Assembly (NCBI GenBank): GCA_937901365.1 | Contig: CALCEF010000173.1 | Coordinates: 1-6,497, forward strand | Reading direction: 5' to 3' | Length of the DNA stretch: 6,497 nt | From: an uncultured euryarchaeote | GTDB lineage: Archaea; Thermoplasmatota; Poseidoniia; Poseidoniales; Thalassarchaeaceae | Shown here: piece after piece, positions 1 to 5,115 of the stretch | Layout of the letters: every line of letters begins with the position of its first letter | Numbering within the stretch: position 1 is the stretch's first letter | Notes under the pieces: model-generated | Databases searched by the model: none | What the model was told of the DNA's origin: nothing | What the model saw: the letters and a program-made list of their open reading frames with translations, nothing else | Program-made: the position numbers and the translations under genes

Positions 1-1550
1 GATGATTGATTCATTGCATCGGTAAATCTTAGGAAATACCATGATGAATCATAGAATGTATCCATCGTATCTGTTTCACGTTTTGCAGCAGAACCACAAC
101 TCGGGCACTCCGTGTTGACAAAACCGTCATGTGAGGCCAATGGATTGCCAGATTGTCCTTCTGTGAATACGACATCTAGAGGCAATTGCACCGGTAAATC
201 ATCTTGAGGAACGGGGACGATTCCACAACTATCGCAGTGGATAAATGGGATGGGTGTACCCCAAAAGCGCTGCCGGCTAAGTAACCAATCTTTCAAACGA
301 TATTGGATGGTTCCGGCACCCATTCCTTCGTTCTCTAAGGCCTTAACAACCGCTGATTTTGCTTCATCACCATACAGTCCATCAAAGCCAGTTCGGCCCG
401 AATTGATCATCCATCCCAATCCTTCGAAGGCGCGTCCAGTTACTTTCGGATCTTTCCCTTCTTCTTCTGAAAGAACCTGCACGATTGGAATGTCGTATTT
501 CTTAGCAAAGTCGTGATCTCGCTGATCATGTCCAGGCACTGCCATCACCGCACCTGTTCCATATGATGCGACGACGAAATTACCTGCGTAAATTGGAATC
601 TCTTCACCTGTTAATGGATTCACAGCATGGCGACCGAGGAATACTCCTTTCTTGTCTCGAAGCATATTGATACGATCAAATTCTGAAATCCTTGCACACT
701 CATCAGCAAGTTCACGGAATCGTGATTCAAATTCGGTGCCCGATACTAAGGGTTCACAAAGTGGATGCTCGGGTGCCAACGTTACGAATGTCACTCCGAA
801 AATGGTGTCTGGCCGAGTTGTGAATGCCTTGATGATTTCATCACTACCGACAATCGGAAAGTGGATGTCTGCTCCATGAGAACGTCCAATCCAATTCCGC
901 TGCATTGTTTTGACGTTGTCGGGAAATTCGATGTGATCCAATTGGTCGAGTAACTCATCAGCATATTTGGTCATCTTTAGCCACCAACTTGGAAAATGCT
1001 TCTGCCTTACTTCACCGGCGCATCTCCAACAGCGGTTGTTTTTGACCTGCTCATTTGCCAATACAGTGTCACAAGAGTCGCACCAATTGGTTGGTGCAGT
1101 TCGGCGTTCAACCAAACCCATTTCGTAGAACTTGAGGAAAATCCATTGGTTCCAATGATAGTATGTTGAATCGCTTGTGGCCAGCTCTCTTCGCCAATCA
1201 TAGGAGAACCCCATCCGTTCCAAATCAGATCGGATGCTTTCGATATTCGACCAAGTCACATCATGAGGATGTCCGCCTATTTTCTTTGCAGCATTTTCCG
1301 CAGGCATCCCAAATGAATCATAGCCCATCGGATAGAGCACGTTATACCCTGATAATCGGCGAAATCGAGCCATGCTGTCTCCAATACTGTAATTTCGAAC
1401 GTGACCCATGTGCATTTTTCCGCTCGGATAGGGGAACATTTCCAAACAGTAGAATTTCGGACGACTGGAATCGACCTCACTTTCGAAGGCCTTTGCTTCA
1501 TTCCATGCAGACTGCCAGCGCCTTTCAATTGCTGCTGGGTCGTAGTCCAT
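1..1550 (-). CDS. leuS: Leucyl-tRNA synthetase, bacterial type (N-terminal 516 residues; C-terminus beyond left edge)
   Basis: This cytoplasmic class I aminoacyl-tRNA synthetase charges tRNA-Leu with leucine using ATP. The frame is open from the ATG at 1550 to the window edge. Visible motifs, in order: MFPYPSG leading into the HIGH-type signature HMGH (residues 47-50); GMPAENAA of the catalytic core; a zinc module with C157, C160, C174 and C177; KTMQRNWIGRS (214-224); the CP1 editing domain with threonine-rich TTRPDT (244-249) and GTGAVMAVPGHDQRD (331-345), whose D345 is the expected editing aspartate; DWLLSRQRFWG (421-431); a second cysteine set C439, C442, C482, C485; and ETDTMDTFYDSSWYF (492-506). 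The editing insert follows the zinc module, as in bacterial LeuRS; archaeal and eukaryotic enzymes place it before. Bacterial LeuRS is usually about 800-870 residues, so the KMSKS loop and anticodon-binding domain are missing here. The editing site looks intact. A good Shine-Dalgarno sequence 8 bases upstream supports the start. The gene lies 86 bases downstream of the membrane regulator on the same strand. Confidence 0.96.
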   Translation of the reverse strand, partial: MDYDPAAIERRWQSAWNEAKAFESEVDSSRPKFYCLEMFPYPSGKMHMGHVRNYSIGDSMARFRRLSGYNVLYPMGYDSFGMPAENAAKKIGGHPHDVTWSNIESIRSDLERMGFSYDWRRELATSDSTYYHWNQWIFLKFYEMGLVERRTAPTNWCDSCDTVLANEQVKNNRCWRCAGEVRQKHFPSWWLKMTKYADELLDQLDHIEFPDNVKTMQRNWIGRSHGADIHFPIVGSDEIIKAFTTRPDTIFGVTFVTLAPEHPLCEPLVSGTEFESRFRELADECARISEFDRINMLRDKKGVFLGRHAVNPLTGEEIPIYAGNFVVASYGTGAVMAVPGHDQRDHDFAKKYDIPIVQVLSEEEGKDPKVTGRAFEGLGWMINSGRTGFDGLYGDEAKSAVVKALENEGMGAGTIQYRLKDWLLSRQRFWGTPIPFIHCDSCGIVPVPQDDLPVQLPLDVVFTEGQSGNPLASHDGFVNTECPSCGSAAKRETDTMDTFYDSSWYFLRFTDAMNQS

Positions 1551-1555
1551 GATGG

Positions 1556-1565
1556 CCTCTCCTCA
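1556..1565 (-). promoter_or_regulatory. Ribosome binding site of leuS
   Basis: Read on the minus strand, TGAGGAGAGG lies before the leuS ATG. The GGAG core ends 8 bases before the ATG and AGAGG ends 5 bases before it. This purine-rich stretch matches the anti-Shine-Dalgarno end of 16S rRNA and fixes the start at 1550. It is the only strong Shine-Dalgarno sequence before a visible start in the window. Its upstream part can pair with a CCTCA element at 1601-1605 (see the hairpin entry). Confidence 0.7.
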
Positions 1566-1605
1566 CGTGTGCGTGCACCGAAGGTGCACGTTCGGCCAAT
1601 TGAGG
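1561..1605 (-). promoter_or_regulatory. Hairpin in the leuS leader, possibly masking the ribosome binding site
   Basis: The inner stem is a perfect 8-bp inverted repeat, CGTGCACC at 1572-1579 and GGTGCACG at 1583-1590, around a three-base loop. On the minus-strand transcript, CCUCA (from 1605-1601) can also pair with UGAGG (from 1565-1561), closing an outer stem around the hairpin and covering the first part of the Shine-Dalgarno sequence. No run of T follows on either strand, so it does not look like an intrinsic terminator. The repeat is seen directly; control of translation is inferred. It could instead be a protein-binding palindrome or an mRNA stability element between two co-transcribed genes. 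Confidence 0.4.
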
Positions 1606-1636
1606 GGTCCTATTGAATCAACCGCTAATCATGCCC

Positions 1637-4246
1637 TCACTCGGGCTTAACGTCGTAGTCATTGCTGTTCACCAAGAAGATCGCTTCGCGGGTCAACTGG
1701 TATCTATACCGCATGCCAACCTTCTCCCTTTCCACCAGACCAAACTTCTCAAGTGTGCGCAGATGATGGCTCACCAATTGCTGGCTCGCCTCAAGGCGAA
1801 CTGCCAATTCTTTCTGACTCAGGTTCACAATGTCATTTTCCGTGGCGTCAAGAAGGCGGAGAATCTTGCCCTGCAAACTGTTGGGGTCCGGCGTGAGCAA
1901 AGGTACGGGCAACTCATCATCATCGAGTGTGGGTTGAATGCTGGCCGGATAAAAGCGAACCAAACGGCCGTCCTTCCGTCTCCAAACCCTCTCTTCTCCT
2001 TGGAGGTGTTTGAGGTGGTGTGTGAGTTGCCCATTGCTCATTCCAAGAGCCCCCAGCAAAGCTCGGAAGTGGACACCCGGATTTGCCGTTAGATAACCCA
2101 TGATACGTCCACGCTGGTATTCGCCATCATGTTCACCCATTCGACGTACCATACCGACGAGACCTACGCCGACCTGCAACGCAGGGATGCGAATCCATTC
2201 GGTATTCCCCAGATAGAGGAGGGTCATCAGTGAAAGAGACGTGGTCGCGACGACTGCTGCTGAAGTTGGCGCATATGTGATGATTTGATCAACCACTGTT
2301 GGAGGTGGAGATTGCGGACTCACTGGTGCAACGATTTCGGGCGCGGTTTCAGTTTCATCCAATGTCTGACTGATGATGATGCCAGACCATGCTGCACAGT
2401 CACCAGATGCTTCGCTAGATTGTGTGGCGTAGGTTCCACTCAAACCTGGTGTGGGAGACCAATCTTCATACTGGAGATGACTGATGAAACTGTGCTCAAT
2501 ACCAATTGTATCTGTGAGCAACCAGCATCCTTGCCCGGACGTTGTAACATAATTCCAGTGACCTGAAATGATGATTTCATCCAACACTTCCTCTTGATTC
2601 TCTTCATTGGATGGCTCGGGTTGGAGATCTTCGGGGTTTTCATCAACCATGTCTGCTACATGGGCCCCATCGTATGTGTGAGCGATTTGGGCGCTGAATG
2701 TTGGGACTGAAGTTGTTTGAATTGTCAAATGCCAAATGCCTTGTTCTAATTCCACGCCGTTTTCTACAAATGGAACTTCAATAGTTGGCCACGTATATCC
2801 TGATTGTGGTTGAATTGCAAACTCATGCCCTGCCAAGTCATTACAGTCTTCAGCCCAGATTTGGATGGGGGATTGGCCGGACAAACCGAGTTGTAGTTCT
2901 AGGGAACAATCGGTTGGCCAATAGAGGTTGAATGAATCCAATCCTGTATTGTAAATCGACAAATCGAATGTGATTCGTTCTTCCAAAGTATCAGCTGACA
3001 AAACCGCCAAATTTGTCACAGAAAAGCGGATGTCTGTTGTGTCCTGCTGGTTCATTCCACAAGCTGGATCTTCTCCACTGTTTTCATACAAGAATGATTG
3101 AGTTGCGACAAGCTGATGATCTGGTTGGTTCAATACCAATAGGTGAACACCATCATCAATTTCACAACCGTCGGAATTTGTGTAGTCCCAACTATCTGAG
3201 GCAAGTATATGCGATGTTTGTGGTGCAATTTTTTGTTCCAGCCCTGATGGCGGACAAGAGCGGGTTCCTCTGGTGTCGTAGACGATTTCACCATCCGGCG
3301 AGATTACATGCATTTCAACAATACATGTGTCCTCATACAACAGTTTGGCCGGAGAATCTGCTGAATTCTCTAGTGTGAAATACCAACCGAGTTGTTCTCC
3401 CAAATCAAGTGATGCAATGGGGTTCAAATTGGCGATTGGGTTTGTTGGTGTTTTCGTATACGTTGTATCTACATTGGTTGTTGCGCCCTCGACACCGGTG
3501 AGTGCGTATGAGATTGTATGTTCACCGTCAACAGCGTCGCCAAAGTTCCATTCGGTCCAACCAAGGTGCATCTGGTGCCCAGCATCTATTGGTCCTGTGC
3601 CACATGGAATTGAGGTTAGCACGTTTGTTTGTACTCGACAATTCTCATCGAATGGCAGTTCAATTGTACTCTTGCCTGAATTGACCAAAGCGAGGTGAAT
3701 CATTGCAGGCATGGCGGATGTGTGGCCGAACTGATCTCCAACGGTTTCTGAAAGGGTTGCTTGAAGATGAAGATTTTCAGGCATATCGATTGTGCGGTGA
3801 AGTATGACTGAATCCGTTGCTGTGAGGTCTACTTCCGGTTGTGTGAATTCGAATTCAATTTCACCGCTTGGCGCATCACTCCAATCCCATGTCCATGTTG
3901 AAAGAATGCGTTCCTGACCAGATTGAATCGTCATTGCCCGGCTTTGTGTTGGGCAAATTCGCTCATCAGCAAGATCGAGTTCCCACGCTCCATTTGTCAC
4001 AACCAAATCAAATGGACAAGCGGGGTTATAGGTCAGTTCTCTTGCGTTATCTGCATGATTTTTGACCCTCAGTGTTACTTCCAAATCTGAGGAGTCCGAA
4101 AAATACAATCCGTTTTGCGGGGCATCGATTTCAACTCGTAATTCGAGGCCGTTTTCAGCTGGTTCTGCAACAGCAAGTGGGGCGAGTACCATCAAAATCA
4201 ACAGTGCAGCCAGAGATGCCGGCCTGAAGTTAACTCCCCGCAGCAT
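1637..4246 (-). CDS. Membrane-anchored transcriptional regulator with four extracellular Ig-like (BsuPI-like) domains and two cytoplasmic winged helix-turn-helix domains
   Basis: The 869-residue protein looks like a one-step sensor: outside ligand domains, one membrane pass, DNA-binding domains inside. Residues 1-27 form a signal peptide ending in AVA before EP. Four repeated beta-rich domains follow (about 32-151, 158-263, 272-388, 404-526). Each has a hydrophobic strand with an Asn turn and a Cys pair (C77/C98, C203/C215, C308/C331, C447/C468); the first also shows the CPFDL and WDW pattern of BsuPI-type domains. Next come an acidic linker (533-557), a small unrecognised domain with C574/C617 (about 555-630), a Pro-rich stretch, and a membrane helix (about 655-680). 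Winged helix 1 (706-768) carries NPGVHFRALLGALG, recognition helix SNGQLTHHLKHL and wing RRKDGRLVRFYP. Winged helix 2 (786-855) carries LSQKELAVRLEA and SQQLVSHHLRTLEKFG. This pair resembles the archaeal COG3398 regulators. All 12 cysteines are extracytoplasmic. A TGA seven codons upstream in frame makes ATG 4246 the first available start; the GGAG is only 3 bases away, so initiation may be leaderless. Ligand and targets are unknown. The gene diverges from the hydrolase gene. Confidence 0.9.
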   Translation of the reverse strand: MLRGVNFRPASLAALLILMVLAPLAVAEPAENGLELRVEIDAPQNGLYFSDSSDLEVTLRVKNHADNARELTYNPACPFDLVVTNGAWELDLADERICPTQSRAMTIQSGQERILSTWTWDWSDAPSGEIEFEFTQPEVDLTATDSVILHRTIDMPENLHLQATLSETVGDQFGHTSAMPAMIHLALVNSGKSTIELPFDENCRVQTNVLTSIPCGTGPIDAGHQMHLGWTEWNFGDAVDGEHTISYALTGVEGATTNVDTTYTKTPTNPIANLNPIASLDLGEQLGWYFTLENSADSPAKLLYEDTCIVEMHVISPDGEIVYDTRGTRSCPPSGLEQKIAPQTSHILASDSWDYTNSDGCEIDDGVHLLVLNQPDHQLVATQSFLYENSGEDPACGMNQQDTTDIRFSVTNLAVLSADTLEERITFDLSIYNTGLDSFNLYWPTDCSLELQLGLSGQSPIQIWAEDCNDLAGHEFAIQPQSGYTWPTIEVPFVENGVELEQGIWHLTIQTTSVPTFSAQIAHTYDGAHVADMVDENPEDLQPEPSNEENQEEVLDEIIISGHWNYVTTSGQGCWLLTDTIGIEHSFISHLQYEDWSPTPGLSGTYATQSSEASGDCAAWSGIIISQTLDETETAPEIVAPVSPQSPPPTVVDQIITYAPTSAAVVATTSLSLMTLLYLGNTEWIRIPALQVGVGLVGMVRRMGEHDGEYQRGRIMGYLTANPGVHFRALLGALGMSNGQLTHHLKHLQGEERVWRRKDGRLVRFYPASIQPTLDDDELPVPLLTPDPNSLQGKILRLLDATENDIVNLSQKELAVRLEASQQLVSHHLRTLEKFGLVEREKVGMRYRYQLTREAIFLVNSNDYDVKPE

Positions 4247-4359
4247 ACGCTCCGCCCCGAATTGTCAGCAAAGCCCTCCCGTTTGAAACCATTGGCACCC
4301 CCTTTAGGGGGGCCAATGAGTATCCGAACCATTGATTGGCTGCCTACGAATCGGCAATC
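4247..4359. promoter_or_regulatory. Divergent intergenic control region
   Basis: This 113-base stretch separates the start of the membrane regulator (minus) from the start of the hydrolase (plus), so both promoters must lie in it or extend into the genes. I see no clear archaeal TATA box with BRE, no bacterial -10/-35 pair, and no Shine-Dalgarno sequence before the hydrolase ATG. ATTGGC occurs three times in alternating orientation: plus at 4291-4296, minus at 4312-4317, plus at 4335-4340. The centres are 21 and 23 bases apart, about two helical turns. AACCATTG also repeats directly at 4287-4294 and 4327-4334. These are plausible operator boxes; the regulator encoded alongside is the obvious but unproven candidate to bind them. 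Confidence 0.45.
4291..4317. repeat. Imperfect inverted repeat (hairpin) in the divergent promoter region
   Basis: The arms are ATTGGC + A + CCCCC and GGGGG + GCCAAT around a TTTA loop, giving 11 base pairs with a single bulged A. No T-run follows on either strand, so a terminator role is unlikely. Lying between two divergent starts, it could be an operator for a dimeric DNA-binding protein, or a structure in the hydrolase leader if transcription starts upstream of it. Confidence 0.6.
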
Positions 4360-5115
4360 ATGGTCCTCGCCGATGGGGAATTCGACGTCTCCGTAGGAGA
4401 CGATGGTGTCGAAGTATGGGTGACGCAAATGGGCCCTTGGGCCAATATGAATACGGCATTTATTGACCGAGAAAACAACATTGCAATCGTCATCGATCCA
4501 TATGACGGAGCGGGATGGATTCGTGCACTAAAGGCAGAAGGTCTGGAACCGACTCACATTCTTCTGACACATACCCACAAAGATCACACTGCAGGTGTGA
4601 AGGCCATGCGCAATGCCTATCCAAAAATCGAGGTGTGGGGGCATGAGGAATCCGTTTCACCGAGTCTTCTCGGTCGTATTTTTTTCCGCAGAACGGATTT
4701 CACACATATTTGGAATCACCTTCCAAACGAAATTGTCACTTGGAAACGCGGACTCATTGAGCTTTCAGTGATTCATTCACCAGGTCACTCTCCCGGTCAT
4801 GTGACCTTGCATGGCCATCGAGTGTATGTCGCTGGTGATTTGCTGTTTACAATGCGTTCTGGTAGAGTCGATTTGCCCGGTTCTGATCCTGCCGCACAAT
4901 GGCGGAGTTTGGCCATGGCGAAAACCGTCTTGCAAAATCTACCAAAAGACTGGCGTTTGATTCCAGGGCATCGATATGATTGGATTGATGGCAGCACTCC
5001 AGATTGGGTCACAATCGAAGAAGTATTGGAGCACAATCTATCACTGAATGCACCAGATATTGATGCGTTCGATGCATTGCCATTCAATCGATTTGATGAC
5101 GAATTGTCAGCCTAA
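4360..5115 (+). CDS. Metallo-beta-lactamase-fold hydrolase, glyoxalase II-like
   Basis: This 251-residue soluble enzyme has no signal peptide. Counted from the ATG at 4360, the metal ligands of the superfamily are present: HTHKDH (H71, H73, D75, H76), H143 in the HSPGHSPGH loop, D160 in VAGDLLF, and H204 in IPGH. This full set fits a two-metal site like that of glyoxalase II. The segment SGRVDLPGSDP after D160 is also typical of the glyoxalase II-like and persulfide dioxygenase-like branch. Only 47 residues follow the last His, too few for the helical C-terminal domain by which true glyoxalase II binds glutathione thioesters, so the substrate is probably another thioester or small ester; this part is inference. 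An in-frame TTG at 4336 would add eight residues (MAAYESAI), but neither start has a Shine-Dalgarno sequence, and the ATG is preferred as the normal codon. The gene diverges from the membrane regulator, and its TAA overlaps the stop codon of the convergent surface-protein gene. Confidence 0.88.
   Translation: MVLADGEFDVSVGDDGVEVWVTQMGPWANMNTAFIDRENNIAIVIDPYDGAGWIRALKAEGLEPTHILLTHTHKDHTAGVKAMRNAYPKIEVWGHEESVSPSLLGRIFFRRTDFTHIWNHLPNEIVTWKRGLIELSVIHSPGHSPGHVTLHGHRVYVAGDLLFTMRSGRVDLPGSDPAAQWRSLAMAKTVLQNLPKDWRLIPGHRYDWIDGSTPDWVTIEEVLEHNLSLNAPDIDAFDALPFNRFDDELSA

Noticed and set aside
687..900. Possible disruption of the LeuRS editing domain
   Set aside because: The threonine-rich motif, the GTGAVMAVPGHDQRD motif and the continuous frame between them are all intact.
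1572..1590. Rho-independent terminator after the regulator gene
   Set aside because: The hairpin is strong but is followed on the minus strand by CACACGTGAGG, with no T-run, and it sits directly before the leuS ribosome binding site.
1163..2092. Open frames of 129 and 159 codons on the plus strand
   Set aside because: They lie opposite leuS and the winged-helix region of the regulator. Their translations have no recognisable motif, and the minus-strand genes are clear from family signatures.
4336..4359. TTG start for the hydrolase eight codons upstream of the ATG
   Set aside because: It has no ribosome binding site and overlaps the third ATTGGC box. The ATG at 4360 gives a normal start for this family. 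It remains possible.
4386..4402. 7-bp perfect inverted repeat CGTCTCC / GGAGACG in the first codons of the hydrolase
   Set aside because: It lies inside conserved-length coding sequence and is short enough to arise by chance; no supporting context was seen.
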